Assembly (NCBI RefSeq): GCF_032854445.1
Contig: NC_088300.1
Span: 40,576,458-40,640,457, forward strand
DNA length: 64,000 nt
Direction: 5' to 3'
Origin: Liolophura sinensis
Lineage: Eukaryota > Mollusca > Polyplacophora > Chitonida > Chitonidae
Position 1 is the first letter of the stretch. The number at the start of each line of letters is the position of its first letter. Positions 50,301-62,776 of the stretch are shown one piece after another. A program made the position numbers and the translations under genes. The notes under the pieces are model-generated. The model did no database searches. It saw nothing but the letters and a program-made list of their open reading frames with translations, and was not told the origin of the DNA.

Positions 50301-53300
50301 CACTTAACATCACGCACGTACACATAAAAATCTCATGGTTATAAGAACCAAAGGGAATAGCTCAAAGATCACAAGATATATATGTATGTGATGACTTAAA
50401 TACAAAGAATAATTTTACATTCTTCACTACATAACTTTGCTACATCTTAGTAGTCTCCATTTTAGAAGTGTTAGCAGGATGATAGATTCTACAGAAAACC
50501 ACTCAGCCTCAATAAATGGTTCCACTAAGACAACATGGACGTTGGCAAAATGACAAGATTCCAGAAGCATGCAGTTAACAAATAATGCTACAGGCATGCA
50601 ACATATGTGAAATAAGCCACACAGAATAAAAAGATACAATCACAAAGCTCACTGATATATGAATCCTGAATATTACCTGTACATTACATGAAGAAACTAC
50701 AAATATGAAGCAGGTACATGAGAGATGTTTTCTTCTTAAAGGCAACAACATTTTAAGATAAACATTTTATGTTTAGATATTAGATTTAGATAGCTTTGTC
50801 AACAAAAGAGTTTGCAAATGCATTTATTTCGTACTTGTATATTTATACAAATTGTACATTTACTGCCTTTGCCCCAAACCATTAATTCCAATCTTGGATT
50901 TCTTTATTTTTTCCCCAAGGTAAAAGCCCATTTTGACATATCAAAGATGAGCCTAGATCAATGTTGTGTACTGGATGAAACTGGGATCAACTGATCTACA
51001 TGGGTTTACAATGGCCAACTCAGCTCCAGGTCACATAACAGTCACATTTCTGTGTCACAGAAGGCACCAGTCATAGTTAAACTATGTGCACCGAAACTGA
51101 ATCTGTCAGACACTCAAGGTTTTGTCATAAGTGTGATGTGTCAGCCCACTGCGTCGACTTGGACCCAGAAGCTTCCAATCACAAGTCTTACATCTTAAAG
51201 CTTACATCTGGCTTTTACATGTTAACCTGCACTGTTCTTAATTTTTATCCTAAGTCAATGGCTGTAAAGAAATTTTGCCTTGTGTCTCAGCTTTTCTTTT
51301 ATTTACACTATTTCTTAGAATGTTTTTACTTTTACCCAAGAAATTGAAGCAAAAGTAATTCATTATGAAGTCTTCAACAAACCCTGAGTGTTCCACACAT
51401 CATGAGCAAATATAAAATTATCTATTAACAGACCATGTCAACTTAACAAAGTTCTGATCATGTTAACAACAACCTGGCCAGTCATGCCATTTATCTTTCA
51501 GGGCTGCAGACATCCAGGCATTTGACATTTTACTCATGCCAACATGTTTTATTTGCAGACACAGAGTTGAAAACATGGTCTAAATAACGTGGAAGTTCAT
51601 ACAAAACTCACAGTCTCAGGCTTCCAAACCCAGGCTCTGTTTACATTTACCATTCACATATACTGTGCAGGTTGTTCTGTCCTGATTTCTGATTATTATC
51701 AGCTGTAAACCTCAGAATATCACCTAATGATGTTTTTTTTCCCATGTTATCTTTCACCTCACTGCCTGCTCATGTCTCCAGTAAACCTTTTTGTAAATGT
51801 TTTGTTTTTTTCTTGACAGGCAATTTGCATAATTTTCTGCATATACCACGTGAGAGTTTAGAGCATCACACAAATTCCCCCAAAAATAACCGAGAGCCAG
51901 CAAATCCCCTGGGCCTATTAGTTTATACTCCACAGACTTACTGCATGGATGATGACGTCATCACCTGCATGCACAATGCATTATGGACTTACAAAGGGGT
52001 CAGACTTGTTTACAAGATGGCAAGTGTGGTATTGTACTGCCCACCCACTCAACATACAAATGAAAATCCATGCATACCTGTAGGAGATGCATTGACAATG
52101 GCTAAAAACCCAAATTCTATGTTTAAAGAGCAATAACTCTAAAATAACTGCTGTGGCCCAACCCACATATCTCATGCAATTCCCCACATGGCCTCTGTCA
52201 TGCCAGTTTCTTAACGCTCTATCCCCCCACACCATATGGCAAGAGAATAAAAAAAGGTTCAATAAAACTTTCGAACATATAAACAATGAACACAATAAAA
52301 CCTTTCAATAAAACACTGTGCATCTTTTCTTTCCCGAAAAAATTAAAAATGTTACAAATGACCAATGAAAAGCGTGCAAAGACAGGAGTCAGACCTGGTT
52401 GAGGAGAAGAAAGCAGCAGAGGGAGGAAGTTAAACAAGGCATCGGCTGGGGGGGTGATAGGAGGTGGAGGCGTCATGCTCATTGGCAGAGTGGGTGTTAT
52501 TATTGTGACGGTCACGGTTATCATTTCAGAGGGATCCGTGGTATCAGAATAACTCCTATTACCATTACTTATGCTTGAGGTGTCGTTTATAAAATAGGTG
52601 CTTAAGAGGAAGGGATTCTGTAAAAAGAGAAAACAAAAAACAAATTAACAGGAAGAGGCAATCAGATTATTAATACTCCATTTCTCGCCTATATGCGAGA
52701 ACTTGAACTCATACAATGTCAGTCGCTTTATAGGTGGAGGAAACTGGAGTTCCCAGAGTAAACCCAGAGATGATGTGAAGATATGCAAACCATACTGGCA
52801 GAACACATGTTGCCTTCAACAAATGTTAAACTGCGCAATCTGCCCCACAAGTGTCATCAAGCACTTATTGTCTCTAAAGCCCTTGCAGTGAGTGTGGGGA
52901 AGTGTTAGTGTAAAGTATGAAACTTCTGTCTCTTAGTAACTGAAGGCCAAACATCTTAATCTACATGAATGGGGTTTGATCTCATGCACAAGTTTGTGAA
53001 GGATAACGTGTACATTCCGAAAGCAACAGAATAATAAAACAAAAACATACTAGTACATCCACAATCATGTGAAACATCATTTTTATTTTATGATTTGAAT
53101 TTAATATAAAACAGCTATGATACAGTTGATTTGACAGCATCTTACAATTTACCCGTTGTACAGCCAAATTAGCGAATACTTACCATGACCACCTTAAACC
53201 CTGCATAATAGGTAGACGCTCTGATTGCTAATGATGTTTCACAGGTAGCTCCCAGATCTACCAAATCTCGGGAACAGGTAGATGTCTGGCCATACAGGTA

Positions 53301-56300
53301 TGCTGTTATCAAGTAAGAAATAGTTTTGTTACTTTTATTTATTTTCTTATTTGTCATTTCATTAGTAAACTAAGCAAAGACTGTATTCGTAAAGGTTTTT
53401 CAAGAAAATTCTTTAACTGTCTTTGATTGTACTAATTTATTTCTTGATATTCCTGCTGCAAATTTCTGAAGAGGCAAGAAATTATTAAACATCCTCAACT
53501 GATTAATCACTTTGTGAACTGTGGATTTTCAGCTCACAACTATGTAAGCTGAAAGTGAACTACATCTAAAGGCATCAGAAATCTTTCATGAATGCTGGGG
53601 CACATCCAGGAATGTTACTGGTAACACAACCTCAATCACTGTTGAGGAGATTTAGTACACCATATGGCCAAAAGCCACCAACATATCTATCAGTGATGTG
53701 GAAGACTGGCAAGTTCAGGCTATGCCTAGTGTAAGCTGAATTTAATATAGGTGCAGAAGATATATTCAAGTGTGACCAAAGCTGCTGCGTATAACCCAGG
53801 AAACCTTATTTCCACTGTCAGCTGATCAGCTTTGATTCTGTATAAATCCTGACCTCCTGTCTCAAGATACCTTTGTGTTTTCTTTCAATTTAATTTTTAT
53901 ACATGACATTCTCATGTAGCACAGTGTTTATTGAAATGTTCTGTGATGATGGAAGCTCTCTTTACCTGCTGGATTGTTATCATCGCACACAGAGGAATGA
54001 ATGCCTGTGGGTAAGCCCAGAACACCTAATGCATTGTTCTTAAACACAGTGTATATTGGGGCACCACTCTGAAAACAGTCATACGCAATCACTTATTATA
54101 GTTCACACAAACAGCTACTTTTCACGTCAGATTAACATTATTCTTTTTCAGCCTCACGACATATGATATGTTTATTTACTGAAAAAACAAATCTACACTG
54201 GTTGGATTAGCCAATTTCAGAGCTTCACAAAAAGTGTAATTTTATTAGTCTGCACAGAATAATGCCATAAGGTTGAAGAATTACAGTATGTGATTTCTGC
54301 ACTGAAGCAATTGGTTGAATGAATTGTCCACTACAACAAAGGCCAAAACAGTAATTTGCTATATCATATATACTGTATTCTCTACTTGATGTCTTGAGGC
54401 AAATCTAGAAATTTAACAATGGTAAAATAGATTATAGCATACAACAGGCCTTTTACTGATTTGAACATGATTGATCTTAAATGTAGCATTAAATGGATTA
54501 GTGTTACACTCCTCTCCCACCCAGCCCCAGCACTACCACCAAACGAGAGAGAATGCCTACCTGGCCTGAATACTTCAGCATATATTTCGTACTTAAAGAG
54601 ATTTAAGAATCAACGAACCCAACAATGAGACAATCCAAAACCAAGCAAACCAGAATTCGTTATGACAGAAGAAGTACCTGATATAGTTGGGGGAACTGTC
54701 TGGGGTCCATTCGTGACCCTGTTTGGAATGATGGGCCAGCGTATCGATTGATATACATGTCTAGCCTGTCAGTGTCATCAGCAGTTATAACATCGGGGAT
54801 ATTGTAGTAATTCCTTTTAGCATCTTCAAATCATAGAGCAATTATAAAAGAAAGTATGAAACAAGAGATTAACATATTTTTTTTCATTCTATATATATGA
54901 AAAAGATGTTTGATAAATCAGTGTTACTGTGAATCTTCAAACTTTTCAACGTCCAGGTTGTTCCATTGGAATTTATGCATACAATTTAACATATTATGAA
55001 AATAATGCTAAAATCATTTGTTTGAGTCACTAAAGAAGCAAGCCTCATGAAACTGTTCAAACTATTTCTCTCCACGGGGGCCTCAGTGGCTCAGTTGGTT
55101 AGCGCGATAGCGCAGCATAATGACCCAGAAGCCTCTCACCAATGCGGTCGCTGTGAATTCAAGTCGGGCTCATGCTGGCTTCCTCTCCAGCCATAAGTGG
55201 GAAGGTCTGCCAGCAACCTGCAGATGGTCGTGGGATTCGCCTGGGCTCTGCCCGGTTTCCTCCCACCATAATGCTGGCCGCAGTCGTATAAGTGAAATAT
55301 TCTAGAGTACGGCGTAAAACACCAATCAAATAAATAAATAAATTTCTCTCCACTCGGTAGTTCTCACAGAATGATTCAAATTATTGGTTGCCGACACAGA
55401 TAAAGTTCTATTTACATTCATATATAAATATAATTAATTAATTACTGTAATTAAAATATACTTACAATTGTCATAATAAACACAAAATAATCCTTCTAGG
55501 GTTGTGTTCTTCTCAAATGGAGTATTATGTATAATTATTACATCCCTCTGGAAACATACTTTGTCATCTGTTTTAGATCTGGATACACACAAACAGCAAA
55601 CATTTATTATATATATGTAAAATATACATTTCTGGCAAAAAACAAGCATATCAATACATGTATCCAGTTAATGAGACAAATAACAGACCCATAATGTTAT
55701 CAGAAAATATTTCACAATGGAAAAAGTTCCCTGCCAATTGCTGATTACAGTACACAATAAGTCTTTGAAAAAATTTAACATACAAAGTTACTCTTGGTAC
55801 TGAAAGTCCACACAACCTGAAAATGAAATATTTATTTATTTGATAAGTGCTTAAATCCAGCCTAAAGAATTTTACACTTATTCAACTGCAGTTAGATTTA
55901 TGGGAGGAGAAAAACAGTGCCCAGAGTAAATCACATAAATTTGCTTGGTACCTGACAAAACTTCAGACTTAAAGCCACAGCAGGTGTAGCCAGAGCTGGA
56001 ATCAAACACATGATCTCAAAGGCATCACAACTACCCTGTAATTGTGAGAACTGGCAAGGCCCCTGCATATGCAATACCCTACTACATAAAACATTAGTGT
56101 ATGAGCTACATGCACATGTATTTAAATACTATTTCATGGAGATGACAAGTAAGAGTTTTAACTTACAAATAAGAATTAGGCAGGCAATACGAGAATGCCA
56201 GCCTATCACTGTCAGAGCAGTCTGTATCACAGCAGCAGTTGACATCACAACCATTACTGGTCAGGTCACAAGGACATGGGCCGAGATCTGTAATATTAGT

Positions 56301-58506
56301 CAGGGACAGACACTTGGTTGAAATATAAGAAGCTACCCCTCGCACATCATCATCATCATGTCATGGTTGGTGGCAGAATATGATATTTTCTGTCAAAGGT
56401 TGATTTCAAACCTATACCTGGTGTGTCCTAGCAATTAAAACGCTAGACCACAGAAAGTTCCCGACCCTCTTCACTCTCCACAATCAGGTTCAATAGTTCC
56501 AAAATCATGTTGGAAAAAATTCTTCTATACCTAGTATTTACAAACTCTCCATATTACCAGAATTGTACAAGCAACATTTGTGACCTAATGATTTAGTCAG
56601 TCTTACTCAGAGGTTCACATTAAAATGTTTACACCTCTGTAAATAATACCCAGTTGGATTAACACTGGTAAAGACATTAGGGAATGTCAACTATGCTGTA
56701 GAATTAGTCCTTCTACATGGGCTCAACACGGAACCAATTTCAATGTGGTTCGCGGTCACAGTACCCAAACTTGCCTACCTTTTCGAGTTGAATTAAAGGA
56801 CAATAAAATTTAAATATCAATCAAATACCACTGAAAAGAGTATGCATTTCCTCGTAGGTGCATGCCATAAAAAAATTCCAGTATGTACCTCACATTGATA
56901 AATTATAAATAGAGTCAGTGCCAAAGTCCGCTGTGGGCATGTCCATTTTGCCTAAGAACTATTCCTGAAGTCTTCTGTGTTAGGAGAATTGCCGTTGGAA
57001 ACCGCCGAAGTGCAGTTCATACATTTCCGGTAGACCTCTTCTTCCCAGAAGATTGCGAACTGTACAGTTCATTTTCCACTTGACGATCGAGAAGCCGGAA
57101 TGTTGGACATACGTTCCGTGTTTACACAAACAAGCCGGCAGTTTTAATGACTCTCACTAGCTGAGAGGCAACACGCCCCCAGCATGAATTACACAATGTT
57201 AAAGCGATTTATGCCAGCTTTGCCGTTTTAAGGCTTCATGTGTATGGCGAGGAAAAGTCGCAAAATTATCCAGAAGGCACCACCAGATAGAAAAAATGTG
57301 CTCTTTTCAGCCTATAGTGTCATGTTTTTAAGTTTTCTTCTCCTTTAAAAAGACTGAAGTGCTTACGGACGGCAATGGAAATACAATAGTTTTTCTGTTG
57401 GATTTCAATGCAAAAACTTGATACATTTCCACACCACAAGTACATAACACTTCAAAATGGTTGTTGACAACGAGGCACTCCACACCACCCCGTTCTAGCA
57501 GTCAATGTGACCACAAGGCAGAGAGTTAATTTATTAGTTTCACTGGTGAGGAGAGTCAATTATGAGTACATTATTCAAGATTCCACTGGAAAATTCCATG
57601 AGTGGATTAACTGAATTTTCTGACAAGAACTGCACCATGTTGTCAGGCCTACGATAATAGCTACTGCAAGCTCTAGTCAGAAAATTCGGACTATGAGTGG
57701 GAAGGAGATGGGAGAATGAAATTTGCGCCATGTTTTTTGAGAGGTGAGGATGGACTCCTTACAACAAATGACAGAATTTTGTAATAGTACACTAAATTCA
57801 TGTAGAATAGATGGACTACTGGGCCCAGTTTGAAAGTGTATCAGCTAATACTAGTATGAAGTCATATTTAAAATTTTTTGCCAAATACTCCAACCAAAGC
57901 ATCTGTCCAAAGACAAATTATAACAGCAGCAGTTTTAGTTCATATTTAATATAATGTTACACAATTTTTATTAGGCTAAGCGCAAAACTGAAGACTTGGT
58001 TTATAGTTAAATCTGGTATTAGGTGTTAAACCAATTCTGCACTACCGTAGTGCATCCAAACGGACTCAGTGTCTTATTTTAATATTCTGACATTCATCAT
58101 AACGCTGAGTCCTTCGCGGCACATCTGCGCACTTCAACTCAATGGGACCGATTTCAATGGAGTACCCCATGCTCGCCTCCTCTCAGGATAAGATTAATTA
58201 GCTTGGACATACCCCCACCCTCACCCCCTACCAAACCACTTGGCTGACCCACACACCTGCATTTTGTGGGAAAGATGTCTGGGGGCTTGAAGTAGGAGCT
58301 GGCGTTGTCTGGGCTTGTGTTGTAGCGGCAGTCGATGGAGCCGGGGTTGGAGTAACTGTAGCGGCAGCACTTGTAGGATTGTTAGTGCTGTCCGTACTTG
58401 AAGACTGCGCGCGGACATGATGTACAAGAACAGTAAGCCAGAGAACGTATACAACAATGCATGATGTCGTTCTTCCTTTTCGAAAAACCCTCTGAGTTGC
58501 CGCCAT
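44323..58506 (-). CDS. TCTN3: tectonic family protein, closest to TCTN3, complete, 14 exons
   Basis: Exons from 5' to 3' on the minus strand: 58506-58257, 56287-56167, 55578-55466, 54823-54678, 54068-53966, 53302-53184, 52617-52395, 50064-49880, 49059-48934, 48718-48589, 48189-48051, 46737-46557, 45158-45009, 44580-44323. They join in phase to 747 residues. In order: a hydrophobic signal-type segment (about residues 16-30), a Ser/Thr/Pro-rich stretch, the tectonic Cys block [20 protein letters not shown], then [31 protein letters not shown] and a hydrophobic C-terminus ([14 protein letters not shown]). [18 protein letters not shown] and the hydrophobic end favour TCTN3 over TCTN1. Tectonics are parts of the MKS/B9 complex at the ciliary transition zone. 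Exon 7 is Thr/Pro-rich and poorly conserved. The exon 10 donor (T|GTGATG) was chosen on phase. Confidence 0.9.
45617..46470. repeat. intronic tandem repeat block A, tectonic intron 12
   Basis: Diverged units of roughly 160-170 bp contain GGTTACCATGACAACAG, ATGGACAAATGTGAGT, AAAACTCTGC and GACACGAAATCATATC. Its left part (45617-45800) is strongly similar to 46764-46950, about 1147 bp away on the other side of exon 12. Confidence 0.8.
46764..47560. repeat. intronic tandem repeat block B, tectonic intron 11
   Basis: It has the same unit family as block A, including CCAGCAGCATTGTGCTGAG, GAGGGGAATCTTCA and GGTTACCATGACAACC. The two blocks flank exon 12 (46737-46557), and the exon itself is single copy. 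Confidence 0.8.
49190..49280. repeat. fragment of an interspersed repeat in tectonic intron 8
   Basis: TTTAGATTTATAGGAAGAGG, then a run of the type AAATCGGAGTGAAACC and GTCAGGTACCAGACAAATC, resembles 55895-55980 and, less well, 52730-52790. It looks like an old interspersed family, too decayed to classify. Confidence 0.4.
50065..52394 (-). other. tectonic intron 7, no recognisable gene content
   Basis: The intron is 2.3 kb. Open frames here (for example 51744-52136 plus, 130 codons) have no recognisable domain and no good splice context. I see nothing I can name. Confidence 0.45.
54193..54266 (+). repeat. short interspersed repeat shared with 30187-30260
   Basis: AGAGCTTCACAAAAAGTGTA and its flanks match the copy in ILVBL intron 2 over about 75 bp. 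It lies in tectonic intron 4. Confidence 0.55.
55076..55341 (+). mobile_element. SINE family I, best-preserved full-length copy
   Basis: The head CAGTGGCTCAGTTGGTTAGC is a clear tRNA A-box region and CTGTGAATTCAAGTCGGGCT a B-box region. The body carries GGTTTCCTCCCACCATAATG, and the tail TGAAATATTCTAGAGTACGG leads to (AAAT)n. Target-site duplication ATTTCTCTCCAC is at 55064-55075 and 55342-55353. It lies in tectonic intron 3, opposite to transcription. Confidence 0.9.
55890..56040. repeat. fragment of an interspersed repeat in tectonic intron 2
   Basis: TTAGATTTATGGGAGGAGAA, CCCAGAGTAAATCACA and GAGCTGGAATCAAACACATG recur as related strings near 42040, 49200 and 52740. The last string resembles a tRNA B-box-bearing end. 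Confidence 0.4.
56793..57348 (-). mobile_element. piggyBac-type MITE, copy 1 (TTAA-flanked)
   Basis: The element is bounded by TTAA at 56793-56796 and 57345-57348. The right terminus TTTTCTTCTCCT is intact; the left one is mutated (AGGACAATAAAA). The interior is homologous, in inverse orientation, to 61843-62422, for example TGACTCTCACTAGCTGAGAG against CTCTCAGCCAATGAGAGTCA. It has no coding capacity. It lies in tectonic intron 1. Confidence 0.8.
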
Positions 58507-59071
58507 GATGCTTGGGGAATGCTAGGAAACGGGGCTGATGGGTAAAGTTTTCGCCTAAATAAAGTAACAGAATTTTATCGAAAGAATTTAAAATTCTACA
58601 TTCTAAACATCAGTAAAAGAACTGAGCTGTATATCTTTATTTATATCTGAAATGTTAAAAGTATAAACAAATATTTGTCACGCGTACCTTTCGTGAATTT
58701 ACACCAAACAAATGAACTACGTTATATGTACGAGCACTCGGGTAATCACGTGACCTGTGGGATTCTGGCGGCGCCAAACAAAGGCCGGTGTGTGTTTTGA
58801 TCCGATGATTCGGCGTGGGTGCGATTTTCTTTAAAACTGATACACGCGAGTGTGGGATATTTCATTGACACTAACCGTTCCATGTAAGATCCTTGCTTTT
58901 CAGTAATCATTTACAACAATAGCTTGTTCTTAGTGGAGACGTCACTGTGCATTTTGTGTTTTCACCTCTCCTTCGACCTTTTCTTCATCTTCATGACAGT
59001 ATAGGCTAATGCCTTCCATCAGCCACATTTGAAACGTTGCTCGTTAGCTTTGCTTCTGATTGTTACTAGAC
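58507..59071. promoter_or_regulatory. putative divergent promoter of TCTN3 (minus) and the unknown plus-strand gene
   Basis: The TCTN3 start codon is at 58506 and a noncoding plus-strand exon probably ends at 59071 (GACTG|GTAAGTTT), needed because the coding start exon opens after an acceptor. Between them TAATCACGTGACCTG holds a palindromic E-box of the USF/TFE type, and CTGGCGGCGCCAAA is GC-rich and E2F-like. Another minus-side motif, TGCTAGGAAAC near 58522, is at best half an X-box. The start sites are inferred. Confidence 0.5.
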
Positions 59072-59374
59072 TGGTAAGTTTACATTTGAGTATGTACCCA
59101 TTCATCATATAACACTAGATTGTTACTTTGTAAGTGAAACAGACAGGTTAAAGCTATGTAGGTTACATGTACAGGTCTAGCAATTCTAAATATAGCTCAC
59201 AGTATACAGTTCTAGGAAGACGGAAGTATTTGTACACCCCCCACCACCTTACAAGCCAATTAATAAGTCTAGGTGTATAAAGCATAACGCAGCTTAGTAC
59301 AGTTGTTGCTGGAATGAAAAAAAAGTTTTGTCAAAAAAACCAAAAACAAGGTTTCATTTTATTTTTTACAGACA

Positions 59375-62300
59375 ATGCCTGCTTCAGATCTAGTATGGGA
59401 CCCATCCAGTGGTCCTGTGTTTCAAGTGTATGGCACAAAGCGAAAGTCCTCATTTCAGGAGACAGAACCTCAAATGTCAGATGTCAGTATGGAGGTAAAC
59501 CATTTGAATTATTGTGTTCTTTTAATGTTCATGCGAAAAGAGCTTATTCAAGGATAAGAAGGACACTTATAAATACGTAGTAGTTCACATATTCAGGTTC
59601 CTCAACAACACAGACTACAAATACTTTCTCACGTGGGAACGCGTTTGTGGATAACTTTTGAATGAGATAGCAAACATGGTAACTTTTAGATGAAGCAACT
59701 AGATTAGAACTGTCAGCAGTAGAAGTTTGATCATTTACAAACCACTGTGTCCCTCGGTGAGTGCTTTGTGCAATGTTAGGCTCCCAGTGTTACAGGAGAT
59801 TGTCAGGTATGTGGAGTACAAACAAAGCTTTCGTTTCCCTGAGATCCTAACCCTAGCAGTGAAAACACATGGATTTACTGTTTACACTCACCACAGCCAT
59901 CATGACAGATAGGTTTCGTTTTAACATGGGGTGATGATTATAGAGGCCTGCAATCTCCCAAGGAATGATGGTGAGGCCACTACGTACAACGCCAAAATTG
60001 TAGCACGCATATTTGTATTGGCATGTAGTTTCGCAAGAGACATGAGAAAAGTGCCTGAGGTGTGAGTTGGCAAAACTCTGGCACTACTCTCAAGAAAATC
60101 AAATAGAACATTGTGTAGCTCTACCCTGTGGTGTTAGTGAAGGTGTAGAGGTATGTGGAACTGCAAAACAAAGGGTTGGAAATGCTCAGATATGTTTGAC
60201 CACCTCATAGATGTATAAATGTACAAGGTCAGTGCTTGTTATGATGTTTTTCCTGAGCTTTCTGGCAGGAAGGAAGTTTCTTCGCTTCCATCACCATCGG
60301 TTTCATCCGAGGAGTGGGTGAAGCCAACCTGCTTGGTATGTTATTGTATTTCTAAATCAGGTTACATTTGTTAAATCAGGCGTCAGCTTTACTAGTGGGG
60401 TTAACCAAAGCATAGTTGTCACAACCAGCATTGGCAAACCATCTTTTAACAGTAATCCAGCAATTTAAACTTTTGAATCAAGTCGAACCAACATCTGCCA
60501 TGTTTTGAGAACTTGAATTTGCGCCAAGGCACAGCAAGGTCCCTGCTGGCTGTGTGTAATGTCAACTGTTGACAATGAAATTGACACCCTTATATTTGAA
60601 AGCAATAAAAAAAGCAAAACACAAATAAATTCACAATGAAAAGGTACAGTGGAATAAATTTGTGAACAGCTATCAGGTACTTTGCTGGGAATTTGAATTC
60701 AAAACATGGATGGAAACCGATGGATTATTGTTAAAAGACGGTTTACTGATGCTGGCTGAGATATAGCTACACTGTGGTTGACTCGGGAAATCTGTGCATA
60801 GCAAATGTAAAGTAGGGTTCAAGATGTTATCTGTAGTGAAATCATCCGCGTGGAAGTCTATGTGACCAGTGCTGGGCGCTACGTTATTATATGTAGTGTC
60901 CCAGCTAGCGGAGCTCATAAATGTCCAGTTTTACATAATGAGGACCATTTCGCACATGCCTTACATGCTTGCATGAACTTTGTAATAAGCTCTCATATCA
61001 GGATTGATGGTGTGGCTTTGCTATATGGTGTGATCAGTATTCGTTAAGGAATTCTGTTCACAAATACACTTCAGAGATTTTTAGTATAAATAGGTATGGC
61101 AGTTTATGAAAGATTTTGTTAACCATGTATGTTATTGCAACTCTTACAAAAGCCTTATTTCTCTTCCAGCTCAACAGCATGTGTAAACGACGATGCATGC
61201 AGAGAACAGAACCTGAAGGGCTAGAAGTCAACCACAATGATCCAGATCTCCATTCCTTACAACACTGCCAGTCCATGAGCACTCCCCATAACCAGGTCAG
61301 ACTCAGCCAGATGGGTATCTTTCCACACTCATTAAGATATAGAATGGTCAAATTTTTTGTTAAAAAAAGCCTTAAAAGACTTGGTTGCAGTTGGCCCTAA
61401 AGGCCATAAGACAGTAGCTTATGTCTCCTAGGAGTTTGGTGGTTTTGTATATCTTTAAACTACATATGTGAGTGTGTGAGTTTCTATTAAAAACAGTTGA
61501 AAAGGGCCATTTAACTGCATTTTCACATCTGGTATTCTGAAGTATTCAGACTCGATATTTTTCAGCACCCGTATTTTTTAACGGTCTCAGTATTGGTATC
61601 ATGTTTCACAAGAAATGTCATTCCCTGCTTGCAATGTTCTTGGCACCTTGGTGGAAAAGTAGATGGGCAGTGCTCCCTGGCAAGGTCTTGCATAAAGTTC
61701 AGTGAAGGTGGCTTGCCTTATATTAGTACAGTGTGCATATCTGTAGTTTGCATAGGCTGGTGGTTTGCCAATGGCACTTCAGGTTTCTCTGAGCATGAAA
61801 AGCTGGTGACCATTGTATAAGTGCAGATTCTTTAGGAAAGAGTTAAAGGAGAAGAAAACTTTAAAACATGACACTATAGGCTGAAAAGAGCACATTTTTT
61901 TCTATCTGGTGGTGCCTGCTGCATCATTTCGCAATGTTTTCTTGCCATACACGTAAAGCCTGAAAACGGCAAAGCTAGCATAAATGGCTGAGTCCATCAC
62001 GTCCTCCATCTTTAATACCGTGTAACTTATGCTGGGGTGTGTGTTGCCTCTCAGCCAATGAGAGTCATTAAAACTGCCGGCTTGTTCGTGTAAACTCGGA
62101 ACGTACGTCCAACATTCCTGTTTCCGATCGTCAAACGGAAAACCAACTGTACTGTTCGCTACCTTCTGGGAAGAAGAGTTCTACCAGAAATGTACAAACT
62201 ACACTTCGGCGGTTTCCGACGGCAATTCTTCTCATAACACAGAGGACTTCATGACTAATTCTTAGGCAAAATGGAATCCCACTGCGGATTTTGGTGCTGA

Positions 62301-62745
62301 CTTCATTTATAATTTATCAACTTGAAGTACATATTAGAATTTTTTTATGGCATGCACCTGCCTGGAAATGCATACTCTTTTCAATGGTATTTGATTGATA
62401 TTTAAATTTTCTTCTCCTTTAAAAATAAGTACAAGATTCGAGAACGTTTTATCTGAACTTAGTCATTTGTTACTTTTACTTCTACAATTAATGACTTGTT
62501 TTTATTTTGTGATAGGCAATGGACCAGGACATGGAAACCCAATCCCATAGTCACCATCACTTGATATCTGTACAGTCATACTATGGAGGCCCTCAAATAC
62601 AACACATGCAATCCCAGCCAAGTCAAGCCACAAATGACCAATATCCAGCTCATATGACAGCAGAGGTAATCTCCCTTGACTGTAACCACTAAGTATGACA
62701 GTTACCTTTATTCATGCAGTGTTGTTAACTCGTGGATTATTCTTT

Positions 62746-62776
<31 letters not shown>

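Noticed and set aside
51744-52136. 130-codon plus-strand open frame inside tectonic intron 7
   Set aside because: No recognisable domain, no splice partners and average intronic composition; expected by chance at this length.
60269-60335. First AG (60268) as acceptor of exon 2 in the uncharacterised gene
   Set aside because: It would give 67 nt, shift the frame and hit a stop early in exon 3; the AG ending at 60272 keeps the frame.
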